Origin: an uncultured Oscillospiraceae bacterium
GTDB lineage: Bacteria; Bacillota; Clostridia; Oscillospirales; Oscillospiraceae
Direction of reading: 5' to 3'
Assembly: GCA_944387035.1 (NCBI GenBank)
Contig: CALXDJ010000009.1
Span: forward strand, 1 to 64,000
Length of the DNA stretch: 64,000 nucleotides
The notes under the pieces are model-generated. The model saw only the letters and a program-made list of their open reading frames with translations. It searched no databases and had not been told where the DNA came from. A program made the position numbers and the translations under genes. This document shows positions 27,056 to 33,464 of the stretch, in pieces; positions within the stretch are counted from its first letter, which is position 1; each line of letters starts with the position of its first letter.

Positions 27056-27691
27056 GTGAGTATTTTAAATGATATCAGTGACGCATTGCAGCAGGGCCGT
27101 GTCCCCAAGGTAAAGGAATTTGTGCAGCAGGCGCTGGATGAAGGCATTCCTGCCAGCGAGATCCTGGAGCAAGGCCTTTTGAGCGGCATGAATACCATCG
27201 GCGAAAAGTTCAAAAACAACGAGGTCTTCGTCCCCGAAGTTCTGATCGCCGCCCGCGCCATGAACAAGGGCACCGAAATCCTGCGTCCTCATCTGGTGGC
27301 TGCTGGTGTGGAAGATAAAGGCACGGTTGTTATCGGCACCGTCAAGGGCGACCTGCACGATATCGGCAAGAATCTGGTACGGATGATGATGGAAGGCAAG
27401 GGCCTGAAAGTAATCGATCTGGGCGTGGACGTACCGGTGGAACGCTTTTTGGATGCCGCCCGTGAAAACCACGCGCAAATCATCGCCTGCTCTGCTTTGC
27501 TTACCACTACCATGGGCGAGATGCGCAACATTGTGGAAGCAGTGGAAGACTCCGAGCTCAAGGGCAAGGTACGCGTCATGATTGGCGGCGCACCCATTAC
27601 GCAGGCCTACTGCGACCAGATCGGCGCAGACTGCTACACGCCCGACGCCGCTTCTGCTGCGGATGCTGCTCTGCAGCTTTGTACAGCTTAA
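27056..27691 (+). CDS. Corrinoid-binding methyl carrier protein (MtaC/MtbC-like)
   Basis: 211 residues in two domains: an N-terminal helical cap (about 1-85) and a C-terminal Rossmann-like B12 domain. The cobalt-ligating His101 is in GDLHDIGKN; SALLTTTM and GGAPIT are the other B12-binding blocks. It carries the methyl group between a substrate-specific methyltransferase and the UroD-like enzyme. GTG 27056 is chosen because GGAGGA lies seven bases before it; ATG 27041 overlaps that ribosome site. No MttB/MtaB-type substrate methyltransferase is in the window, so the methyl donor is unknown. Confidence 0.9.
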   Translation: MSILNDISDALQQGRVPKVKEFVQQALDEGIPASEILEQGLLSGMNTIGEKFKNNEVFVPEVLIAARAMNKGTEILRPHLVAAGVEDKGTVVIGTVKGDLHDIGKNLVRMMMEGKGLKVIDLGVDVPVERFLDAARENHAQIIACSALLTTTMGEMRNIVEAVEDSELKGKVRVMIGGAPITQAYCDQIGADCYTPDAASAADAALQLCTA

Positions 27692-27705
27692 TCCCTTCCC
27701 CGCTC

Positions 27706-27755
27706 GGCCGACACAGGATGCGCACATGATAAGCCTGTGTCGGCCGGTCTTTGTT
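27706..27755 (+). terminator. Terminator of the corrinoid cassette
   Basis: A perfect 12-bp stem GGCCGACACAGG/CCTGTGTCGGCC (27706-27717 with 27734-27745) is followed by a T-rich tail, starting 14 bases after the stop codon. Confidence 0.8.
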
Positions 27756-27756
27756 T

Positions 27757-28068
27757 GCCTACCTCACGGACCATACGCCGCGGGCATATCAGCATCGAAT
27801 GCCGCGCAGCCGGATGGTTCTTATAGCGGGGCTATCCGGCGGCATTTGCCGCAGTCTCTCCCCAAATTCTCCGCTTCCCCTCTATACGTTTGCCAAAGGG
27901 CCTTGGAACCGTAAGTTCCAAGGCCCTTTCTTCCCGCTCTTCCAATTTTAGTTTTTACTTTAAAAGACGTTCCTCCGTCTGCCAAAATTCCCTGCTGGTC
28001 ATTCTCCGCAAAATCGGTCATCACCCAAGCATTTGACACGCTCTTCTTTGAAGTCTTCTCCAAATGCG
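27757..28068. other. Gene-free stretch with several hairpins
   Basis: No convincing gene. It holds an imperfect CCGGAT/ATCCGG hairpin near 27810-27840 and a perfect 15-bp stem (27895-27909 with 27915-27929) followed by TTTCTTCC on the plus strand. An 80-codon minus frame crosses this stem and starts with TTG without a ribosome site, so I do not call it. Confidence 0.5.
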
Positions 28069-28101
28069 AAAAGAGCGGGCCTTATCAGCCCGCTCTTTTT
28101 T
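28069..28101. terminator. Terminator of the repressor gene
   Basis: The stem AAAAGAGCGGGC/GCCCGCTCTTTT (28069-28080 with 28088-28099) lies directly after the repressor stop codon on the minus strand; T runs occur on both strands. Confidence 0.8.
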
Positions 28102-28861
28102 AGTTCTTTCCCGGCAGCGGAAGCGTATGCACCATAACCCGGCCAAGACAAACCACGTTCCGTCCGCAGCCCGGAGTCAGCACCACATCCGCATCTGCCC
28201 GGGCACGGTTCAGTGAAAACAAATACACCACACCCGCCGGGTCCTTATAATATTGCTTGCAGAACATATCTCCATCCACGCAGAAAATGCCCACATCACC
28301 GGCCCGGAGCGGATCCCGGTTCACATAGACAATCGAGCCGTCGGCAATGACCGGGATCATGGAATCTCCCTGAATGCGCACGGCAAACTCCGCTGCCTGG
28401 GGAACAGTCTCGTCCACCTGGATATAGTCGAAATCCTCCCCAAACACGGGTGCGGCATAGCCTGCCGCCGCCGGACTGCGATAAAGCGGAATCACACGGG
28501 GCTCCGGTTCCGTAGGCATGGCCTCCAGATCATCCCGATAGGCGCACATGGCGGTTACCATGGAACCTACCGCCTCTTTTCCCAGCGCAGACAAACTCCG
28601 GTAGTGTTTCAGCAGTTCCCGCTCCCGGTCGCTGAGAACCGTTTCCCCCCGAAGGAAATGATCCTGAAAGAGGGTATTGGGATCCGTTTCCAGACAGTCA
28701 AACAGCCGCAGCAATACCGGCTCCTTGGGAAAACTGGTGTCTTGTTCATAGTTTCCGATGGCGGACGGCGAAACACCCAACCGCTGGGCCAGTTCGGTCC
28801 GGGAAATTCCCAGCGCTTTTCGCTGTTCCCGCATGCGTTGTCCAAAGCTCATCCCGTTCAT
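28100..28861 (-). CDS. CI/LexA-like repressor: XRE helix-turn-helix with S24 peptidase domain
   Basis: 253 residues. Residues 5-60 are an XRE helix-turn-helix (TELAQRLGVSPSAIGNYEQ). Residues from about 125 form an S24/LexA-type autoprotease: a cleavage-like AAAGYAAP linker, the catalytic Ser in QGDSMIPVIADGS and the Lys in DGDMFCKQYY. Such proteins repress prophage or stress genes and self-cleave when RecA is activated. ATG 28861 has GAGG five bases upstream; ATG 28852 is possible. Its promoter faces three dyads (28926-29005), so autoregulation is likely. No cro, integrase or phage structural gene is nearby; it may be a relic of a lysogeny switch. Confidence 0.88.
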   Translation of the reverse strand: MNGMSFGQRMREQRKALGISRTELAQRLGVSPSAIGNYEQDTSFPKEPVLLRLFDCLETDPNTLFQDHFLRGETVLSDRERELLKHYRSLSALGKEAVGSMVTAMCAYRDDLEAMPTEPEPRVIPLYRSPAAAGYAAPVFGEDFDYIQVDETVPQAAEFAVRIQGDSMIPVIADGSIVYVNRDPLRAGDVGIFCVDGDMFCKQYYKDPAGVVYLFSLNRARADADVVLTPGCGRNVVCLGRVMVHTLPLPGKN

Positions 28862-28890
28862 CCTTTCCTCATCCTCTTCCCATTATGATT

Positions 28891-28919
28891 ATGGTATCGG
28901 ATTTTTCCTTGCCTGTCAA
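28891..28919 (-). promoter_or_regulatory. Promoter of the repressor gene
   Basis: Minus-strand TTGACA (28914-28919) and TACCAT (28891-28896) with a 17-bp spacer. The first operator dyad begins seven bases upstream of the -35 box. Confidence 0.75.
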
Positions 28920-28925
28920 TCTTAA

Positions 28926-29005
28926 TTTACAAGTTTCTTGTAAAAAATATATTGACATAACAAAATTCTTGTGTTAATGTAGTCATGCTTACAGGAAACT
29001 TGTAA
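28926..29005. promoter_or_regulatory. Three operator-like dyads at 31-bp spacing
   Basis: Three related inverted repeats: TTTACAAGTTTCTTGTAAA (28926-28944, perfect), ACAAAATTCTTGT (28960-28972) and TTACAGGAAACTTGTAA (28989-29005). Their centres are at 28935, 28966 and 28997, exactly 31 bp apart, about three helical turns. The common half-site is ACAAG. They lie between two divergent promoters, with the middle site inside the plus-strand promoter spacer. The adjacent repressor is the natural binding partner (inference). Confidence 0.8.
28952..28980 (+). promoter_or_regulatory. Plus-strand promoter controlled by the operators
   Basis: TTGACA (28952-28957) and TAATGT (28975-28980) with a 17-bp spacer that contains the middle operator; the third operator covers the start site. 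It points away from the repressor toward two tRNA genes on the opposite strand and, beyond them, the small genes at 29353-30048. Confidence 0.7.
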
Positions 29006-29070
29006 ACTCCCTCACAGTAAATCAGGTAAATTGTCAGTTCGTGTCTATTTCGCAGATCTGCCTGAAAACA

Positions 29071-29104
29071 AAAAAAGTTGGGACAAGCAATGCTTGTCCC
29101 AACT
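29071..29104 (-). terminator. Terminator of the tRNA-Thr/tRNA-Tyr unit
   Basis: A 14-bp stem (29075-29088 with 29092-29105) directly adjoins the CCA end of tRNA-Tyr and is followed by a run of U on the minus strand. The plus strand has no T run after the stem, so it is one-directional. Confidence 0.88.
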
Positions 29105-29188
29105 TGGTGGGGGAAGGTGGATTCGAACCACCGAAGCCGAAGCAACAGATTTACAGTCTGCCCCATTTGACCGCTCTGGAATTCCCCC
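29105..29188 (-). tRNA. tRNA-Tyr (GTA)
   Basis: An 84-nt class II tRNA on the minus strand with long variable arm, 7-bp acceptor stem GGGGGAA/TTCCCCC, anticodon loop CTGTAAA (GTA) and encoded CCA. Confidence 0.96.
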
Positions 29189-29199
29189 ATATGAAATTT

Positions 29200-29275
29200 T
29201 GGAGCTGGTGGACGGATTCGAACCCCCGACCTGCTGATTACAAATCAGCTGCTCTACCAGCTGAGCTACACCAGC
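29200..29275 (-). tRNA. tRNA-Thr (TGT)
   Basis: A 76-nt cloverleaf with acceptor GCTGGTG/CACCAGC, anticodon loop TTTGTAA (TGT), discriminator U and encoded CCA. The T stem (GGGGG/CCGTC) has one G-G mismatch. It is cotranscribed with tRNA-Tyr. Confidence 0.94.
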
Positions 29276-29294
29276 AGTTCCAACAGCAGGATTT

Positions 29295-29323
29295 ATCTTA
29301 GCAGATAAGTCCCATTTTGTCAA
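29295..29323 (-). promoter_or_regulatory. Promoter of the tRNA-Thr/Tyr unit
   Basis: Minus-strand TTGACA (29318-29323) and TAAGAT (29295-29300), 17-bp spacer, 20 bases before tRNA-Thr. Confidence 0.82.
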
Positions 29324-29352
29324 CACCTTTTTTGATTTTTTTTGAAGGAGGA

Positions 29353-29544
29353 ATGAACCTGCATTTTTCACATCGCATTAGGCACCATATTTTGCTGTGC
29401 ACGCTCTGCGGCCGGGAAATTGCGCCAGGCGAAGAATACTGGGCCTGCAATGGCAGCCGCGTCTGTGCTGCATGCCTTTTGGATTTTGCCAAACAGGAAT
29501 TTGCCGCCTGCCGGCAGACGCGGGGAAAGGAGATACCCTTATGA
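29353..29544 (+). CDS. Small zinc-ribbon protein, hypothetical
   Basis: 63 residues. Two CxxC knuckles (CTLC and CAAC) about 20 residues apart suggest a single zinc ribbon; no other domain. The start is not certain: ATG 29353 sits only one base after GGAGG, unusually tight. Four bases overlap the next gene, so it belongs to a three-gene set with 29541-29750 and 29752-30048. Small zinc-ribbon proteins of this sort occur in phage-derived gene sets, but I cannot name a function. Confidence 0.6.
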   Translation: MNLHFSHRIRHHILLCTLCGREIAPGEEYWACNGSRVCAACLLDFAKQEFAACRQTRGKEIPL

Positions 29545-29750
29545 CATTACTGGAACTATCCGTTCAATATGCCGACGGCGCTGCCGCCATCCATACCCGC
29601 ATTCGGGAGCTGGAACAGCTGGAGCAGCTCCAGACAGACCCGGTCTGTGCTCAGGCACTCCGGCGCCGGATTCTGGAGCTGACGCCCCTGTGGCGGGACA
29701 TGCGGGAAATGACCCGCCGCACAGCGCACTACTACGACAGGAGGCATTGA
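29541..29750 (+). CDS. Small helical protein, hypothetical
   Basis: 69 residues, largely charged and predicted helical (IRELEQLEQLQ, ALRRRILELTPLWRDMRE), probably a coiled coil. ATG 29541 is behind AGGAGA and overlaps the upstream gene by four bases; the stop is one base before the next start. The organisation suggests it acts with the sigma-like protein that follows, as a partner or accessory subunit (inference). Confidence 0.65.
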   Translation: MTLLELSVQYADGAAAIHTRIRELEQLEQLQTDPVCAQALRRRILELTPLWRDMREMTRRTAHYYDRRH

Positions 29751-29751
29751 G

Positions 29752-30048
29752 ATGGCAAATCGCACCTTTGATACCCGCAGCAGTGAATGGCTGGGCGATA
29801 TGACCGTATGGCTGCGGGACAACGCCAATACCAACTCTGAGCTGCTGACCCGTCTGCGGCAGAATCTGCGCCGGGCGCGCCAGCAGGAGCTTACCCCCCG
29901 CCAGCAGCAGGTCCTGACCCTGTATTACGACCAAGGAATGAATATGACCCAGATTGCGCAGACTCTGGGCGTCAACTGCTCTACGGTGTCCAGAACCATT
30001 CGGAGGGCCAAGCAGCGGCTCTACCGCTGCCTGCGCTATTGTCTCTGA
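29752..30048 (+). CDS. Sigma-70 region 4-like DNA-binding protein
   Basis: 98 residues. The C-terminal half (LTPRQQQVLTLYYDQGMNMTQIAQTLG, then STVSRTIRRAKQRL) is a sigma-70 region 4 helix-turn-helix; regions 2 and 3 are missing, so it cannot be a complete sigma factor. Proteins of this size are typical of prophages and conjugative elements of clostridia, where they act as transcription regulators. RBS AGGAGG, ATG 29752. Last gene of the small cassette; no terminator follows before the promoter at 30065. Confidence 0.8.
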   Translation: MANRTFDTRSSEWLGDMTVWLRDNANTNSELLTRLRQNLRRARQQELTPRQQQVLTLYYDQGMNMTQIAQTLGVNCSTVSRTIRRAKQRLYRCLRYCL

Positions 30049-30064
30049 TCTGTACATTTTTCTC

Positions 30065-30093
30065 TTGAGCTTTTTCGGACAAGCCCGTATAAT
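30065..30093 (+). promoter_or_regulatory. Promoter of the YitT/racemase pair
   Basis: TTGAGC (30065-30070) and TATAAT (30088-30093) separated by 17 bp, 53 bases upstream of the YitT start. Confidence 0.75.
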
Positions 30094-30145
30094 TGTCCCA
30101 GATGGATCACCCAGCCCTGAGTACATTGTCCGGGAGGGACCTGCC

Positions 30146-31030
30146 ATGCTGTACAACACCCTGCATAACCGATGGCTCCGCCTGATCGCCGCCGTTGTGG
30201 GCGAACTGATTTCCGCATTGGCACTGAACCTGTTTATTGTGCCCCTGAACCTGTACACCGGCGGCACCATGGGCGTATGCCAGCTGGTGCGGACGCTGCT
30301 GCAAACGTATGGCGGATTGGATTTCGGCCCTTACGATGTGGCCGGCATTCTCTATTTCATCACCAACATCCCCATCCTGATCTTTGCCTACAAGAACCTG
30401 GGACGGGGACTGGTGATCCGCACGGTGATCTGCACGGTTGCCTACTCGTTCTTTTACAGTATCATCCCCACGCCTTCCGCTCCCATCGTCAATGACTATT
30501 TGACTGCCTGCCTGCTGGGCGGAATCCTGACAGGAATCGGCAGCGGCATTGTCCTGACCTGCGGATGCAGCGGCGGCGGACTGGACATTGTGGGGCTTTG
30601 CCTGAGCAAGCGGGGCAGTACCTTCACCGTGGGCCGGTTCTCTCTGCTGTTCAACGCTGTTTTGTACTCCGCCTGCCTCGTCTTGTTCAGTGTGGAAGTG
30701 GCGATCTACTCCATCATTTATAATTTCTGCACTTCCCTGGTACTGGACCGGATGCATCAGCAAAATGTCAGCGTTCAGGCGCTGATCTTTACCCGGGAGG
30801 ACGAAAGCCAGCTGAGCCATTTCATCATCGACCGGCTGGGCCGCAGCGTCACATTCTGGTCCGGAACCGGCGCCTATACCGGTGAAGGCGTCCATGTGCT
30901 GTGCGTATGTCTTTCCAAATATGAAATTGAAGAGCTGCTTCATGCCGTCAGCTCCATCGATCCCCACGCATTTGTGACTGTACAGGAGGGGACCCGCATC
31001 TACGGCAATTTCCCCAAAAGATTGGAATGA
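30146..31030 (+). CDS. YitT family membrane protein
   Basis: 294 residues with five or six hydrophobic helices in the first 210 residues (LIAAVVGELISALALNLFIVP, then a GGTMG segment and a Gly-rich GCSGGGLDI loop) and a C-terminal DUF2179 domain (about 225-285, with SGTGAYTGEGVHV). The family is widespread in Firmicutes; function not established. ATG 30146 follows GGGAGGG. It is followed after seven bases by the racemase-like gene. A second YitT protein is encoded at 33465-34322. Confidence 0.88.
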   Translation: MLYNTLHNRWLRLIAAVVGELISALALNLFIVPLNLYTGGTMGVCQLVRTLLQTYGGLDFGPYDVAGILYFITNIPILIFAYKNLGRGLVIRTVICTVAYSFFYSIIPTPSAPIVNDYLTACLLGGILTGIGSGIVLTCGCSGGGLDIVGLCLSKRGSTFTVGRFSLLFNAVLYSACLVLFSVEVAIYSIIYNFCTSLVLDRMHQQNVSVQALIFTREDESQLSHFIIDRLGRSVTFWSGTGAYTGEGVHVLCVCLSKYEIEELLHAVSSIDPHAFVTVQEGTRIYGNFPKRLE

Positions 31031-31037
31031 TTACACA

Positions 31038-31685
31038 ATGGAAACCCCTGTCGCCGTTTTGGCCGGAACACCCGTAGACACGCAGATGGGCGCCGTCTTT
31101 GTGAAACAAGCCGGCCTCCTGGCCTGTCCATTCCCCTTGGCAGCCGATCCCCGGTCCCAAACCGCTTTTCAGATCTCCTCCTACGCGGAAAAGATGCAGA
31201 CCGTCCGTGACGTGCTGGCCCAAGCGCAAACCCAGGGCTGCCGGCGTGTGTTTGTCTACTGCAATTCCCTCTCTTCCTCCGTAGACTTCCCCACACTGGC
31301 CCGCGAGACCGGCCTGCGGATTGTAACTCCCCTGGATGTCTACCGGCATCTGGCGCCCTCCTATGGCCGTCTGGGACTCATTGCCGCCAACGCTCAAGGA
31401 CTGGCGGGGATCGAGCGGACGCTGCTCACCGCCAATCCGGAGCTGGATTTACTGGGGGCTTGCCTGCTCCCGGTGGTATTGTCCATTGAGGCCGGGCTTC
31501 CGCCCCGGGAACTGGTGAAGCAGCACCATCTGGGCGAACTGGCCGAGTGGTACCGCACCTGCGGCATGGACGCTTTGATTTTGGGCTGCACTCATTTTCC
31601 CTATTTTAAGGAGGCCTTGGCAGAGCAAACCTCTTTGCCGCTGATCGACCCGGCGCAGGAAATGGTCCGTTTACTGCTGGCATAA
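31038..31685 (+). CDS. Aspartate/glutamate racemase family protein
   Basis: 215 residues. The two catalytic cysteines of the superfamily are visible: Cys75 in VYCNSLSS and Cys184 in GCTHFPYF, with Asp14 in a TPVDT loop. It is shorter than MurI (about 265) and has no DSGVGG N-terminal motif, so it is probably not the cell-wall glutamate racemase; amino-acid or hydantoin racemase activity is possible. Cotranscribed with the YitT protein. Confidence 0.8.
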   Translation: METPVAVLAGTPVDTQMGAVFVKQAGLLACPFPLAADPRSQTAFQISSYAEKMQTVRDVLAQAQTQGCRRVFVYCNSLSSSVDFPTLARETGLRIVTPLDVYRHLAPSYGRLGLIAANAQGLAGIERTLLTANPELDLLGACLLPVVLSIEAGLPPRELVKQHHLGELAEWYRTCGMDALILGCTHFPYFKEALAEQTSLPLIDPAQEMVRLLLA

Positions 31686-31691
31686 CGTTAA

Positions 31692-31732
31692 CCCCCCGCA
31701 GAAGCCCTTAAAATGGCTTCTGCGGGGGATTT
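31692..31732 (+). terminator. Terminator of the YitT/racemase unit
   Basis: A 14-bp stem CCCCCGCAGAAGCC/GGCTTCTGCGGGGG (31693-31706 with 31715-31728) is followed by ATTTTCG. Confidence 0.85.
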
Positions 31733-31806
31733 TCGTGTACAGTGCCCAACTGCCACTCCGGATGCGCTCCGCGCCGGTGGAGGCAGCGCGTTCTCTCCGT
31801 CTATGC

Positions 31807-31839
31807 AAAAAAGAGGACATCCAGATCGGATGTCCTCTT
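31807..31839 (-). terminator. Duplicate copy of the tRNA-Gly terminator
   Basis: The same 12-bp hairpin as at 31978-32010 and a U run, in repeat copy 1; the loop differs by one base. Confidence 0.8.
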
Positions 31840-31845
31840 GCTATA

Positions 31846-31874
31846 TGGAGCGGGCAACGAGGCTCGAACTCGCT
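31846..31874 (-). pseudogene. tRNA-Gly 3' fragment (29 nt)
   Basis: Exact copy of the last 29 nucleotides of tRNA-Gly (T arm, acceptor 3' strand, discriminator and CCA) without any matching 5' part; the upstream sequence cannot complete the cloverleaf. Confidence 0.88.
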
Positions 31875-31934
31875 TCCGGCATCCCGCAAACGGCTTCGCC
31901 ATTTGCAGGAACCCTGCCGCACCTCTCTTTTTAC

Positions 31935-32045
31935 GCGCTCCGCGCCGGTGGAGGCAGCGCGTTCTCTCCGTCTATGCAAAAAAGAGGACATCCAAATCGG
32001 ATGTCCTCTTGCTATATGGAGCGGGCAACGAGGCTCGAACTCGCT
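31935..32045 (-). repeat. Direct repeat copy 2 (111 bp) overlapping tRNA-Gly
   Basis: The second copy, 171 bp from the first, which runs into the intact tRNA-Gly. Its end inside the T arm is a position where many integrases recombine. Confidence 0.9.
31978..32010 (-). terminator. Terminator of tRNA-Gly
   Basis: 12-bp stem AAGAGGACATCC/GGATGTCCTCTT with a 5-base loop, followed on the minus strand by six U, seven bases after the tRNA CCA. Confidence 0.9.
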
Positions 32046-32092
32046 ACCTCCACCTTGGCAAGGTGGCGCTCTACCAGATGAGCTATGCCCGC
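32017..32092 (-). tRNA. tRNA-Gly (GCC)
   Basis: A 76-nt complete cloverleaf with acceptor GCGGGCA/TGCCCGC, anticodon loop TTGCCAA (GCC), T loop TTCGAGC and encoded CCA. Its 3' 29 nucleotides are duplicated at 31846-31874. Confidence 0.97.
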
Positions 32093-32163
32093 GGAACAGG
32101 GAGTATCTTACCAGACATTATGCTCCTTGTCAAGGGATTTCTCCAAATTTCTTAATTTTATTT

Positions 32164-32853
32164 TCAGGGGGTCTCCTGCTCCCCTGCGCCCTGCGCTCCG
32201 TCCTCCTGAGTCTGGAAGAAAAACTCCACCATTCCCACAGGGCCATTGGCCGGATAGTAGTAGATGGTCCACTCCGGTGTCTGGGTCAACCCCCGCTCTT
32301 CCCGAACGCGGGTCACTGCTTCGGCAACCCGGCTCGTTCCATTCTCACCCCAGTAGCCAATTCGCACTGCCAATTCCGTTTTCCCTTCATCCAGCGCGGC
32401 CTGCAGCAGAGTATACAGTGCCTCCGTACTGGTGGCATTCACCACATTTTGAATCTGCTCCTCTGTGCGGCGGTAGCTGATCTGGACGGCGATCTCATAG
32501 TAACCCCTCTGGGCCTGGCTGGAGGAAGTGATATACTCCACCGCATACGCCCCCATGGGCGTCTCCTGCTGAATTTCCGTAGTTGCCTGCTCCAGAGTTT
32601 CTGCCACGGTCATATCGTCCTGGAAATTGTACAGGCGCAGCGTGGCGGTCTCCGTATGCTGGCCGATGAGCAGCAGCAAATCATTGACCACATCCTGATA
32701 ATTCTCCGCCCGCAGGGTGCTTGCTGCCTCGCTCTCCCAGAATTTGCTGCTGTGGGGCTCCGCGGTCACATACGTCCGCTCCAGCAGCGGTGCGCAGCCG
32801 GTCATGCCCAGCAGCGTCAGCATCACCAGGATGCCTGCCACCATCCGCTTCAT
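32164..32853 (-). CDS. Predicted lipoprotein, unknown function
   Basis: 229 residues. A type II signal peptide (KR, hydrophobic core, lipobox LGMTGC with Cys20) predicts a membrane-anchored extracytoplasmic protein. The mature part has no domain I recognise; it is acidic with a Gly/Gln-rich end. ATG 32853, 19 bases after the LUD gene. Last gene of the topoisomerase operon; its stop is about 70 bases from tRNA-Gly. Confidence 0.75.
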   Translation of the reverse strand: MKRMVAGILVMLTLLGMTGCAPLLERTYVTAEPHSSKFWESEAASTLRAENYQDVVNDLLLLIGQHTETATLRLYNFQDDMTVAETLEQATTEIQQETPMGAYAVEYITSSSQAQRGYYEIAVQISYRRTEEQIQNVVNATSTEALYTLLQAALDEGKTELAVRIGYWGENGTSRVAEAVTRVREERGLTQTPEWTIYYYPANGPVGMVEFFFQTQEDGAQGAGEQETP

Positions 32854-32872
32854 GGCGGACCTCCTTTCCGGA

Positions 32873-33463
32873 TCAGTAGCCCAGGTCTTCGTCTACCAAC
32901 ACCACTTCCATCTCCACGCCGGACATGGCCTCCCAGAGGACTGCCAGGCCCCGGCAGATCCGCTCCGGGCTCTTGCAGTCATAGCACCGGTCCCCCTTCA
33001 TGGCGCAGGGCGTCTTCTTGCCCAGCCGCTGGGCATTTTTCGGCGCGGCAATGTTCCGGGCCCGCCAAAGCGCTTCTTCGTAAGTAGGTGCCAGCTTGTT
33101 GCGTCCGGCTACCAGATAAACCTTCCGATGTCCGTAGAGCATGGAGGCCACCCGGTTGCCGTTGCCGTCGATGTTGAGGATCTCTCCCGTCTCGGCCAGG
33201 CCGTTGACGGAGGTGAGATATACCTGCGCCGTCATGGCCTTGGAAAGGACTTCCGCTCCGTCGGTCCAGTGCCAGTAGACCGTATTGTGGGAGGCCAGGC
33301 GGTCATGGAGTCCCATCTCCTGAATGGTAATGCTGCCGCCGATGCCCACACTGACGCCGTCAATGGCTCCGTTGAGATATTCCGCCGCCTCCGCCGCCGT
33401 GGCAAAGGTCTGTACGGAAAAGCCCCGGGCCTCCAGATTCTTCTTTACCGTTTCAAACGCCAT
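32873..33463 (-). CDS. LUD domain protein (lactate utilisation-like)
   Basis: 196 residues of the LUD/DUF162 family (LutC/YkgG-like). Visible are VGIGGSITIQEMGL, the GNRVASMLYGHRKVYLVAGRNKL block and a Cys-rich stretch (CAMKGDRCYDCKSPERIC). LutC takes part in lactate oxidation, but single-domain paralogues like this are often of unknown role. ATG 33463 follows AAGGAGGAG, one base after the upstream YitT gene. Confidence 0.82.
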   Translation of the reverse strand: MAFETVKKNLEARGFSVQTFATAAEAAEYLNGAIDGVSVGIGGSITIQEMGLHDRLASHNTVYWHWTDGAEVLSKAMTAQVYLTSVNGLAETGEILNIDGNGNRVASMLYGHRKVYLVAGRNKLAPTYEEALWRARNIAAPKNAQRLGKKTPCAMKGDRCYDCKSPERICRGLAVLWEAMSGVEMEVVLVDEDLGY

Positions 33464-33464
33464 G

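Larger units (their letters stand above)
31764..31874 (-). repeat. Direct repeat copy 1 (111 bp) including a tRNA-Gly 3' fragment
   Basis: Identical to 31935-32045 except at one base (31825 G against A). Read on the minus strand it contains the T arm and 3' acceptor strand of tRNA-Gly with CCA, the tRNA terminator and 43 bases beyond. Between the copies lie 60 unrelated bases. It looks like a tandem duplication or a scar from integration at the tRNA gene. Confidence 0.9.

Noticed and set aside
27821-28063. 80-codon minus-strand open frame after the repressor gene
   Set aside because: TTG start without ribosome site, and the frame runs through a perfect 15-bp inverted repeat.
29031-29301. Short plus-strand open frames over the tRNA genes
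   Set aside because: Their translated sequences are just the antisense of tRNA-Tyr and tRNA-Thr; no ribosome site.
31740-32050. CRISPR-like or satellite repeat array
   Set aside because: There are only two copies, 111 bp long, explained by duplication around tRNA-Gly; no regularly spaced short repeats and no cas genes in the window.
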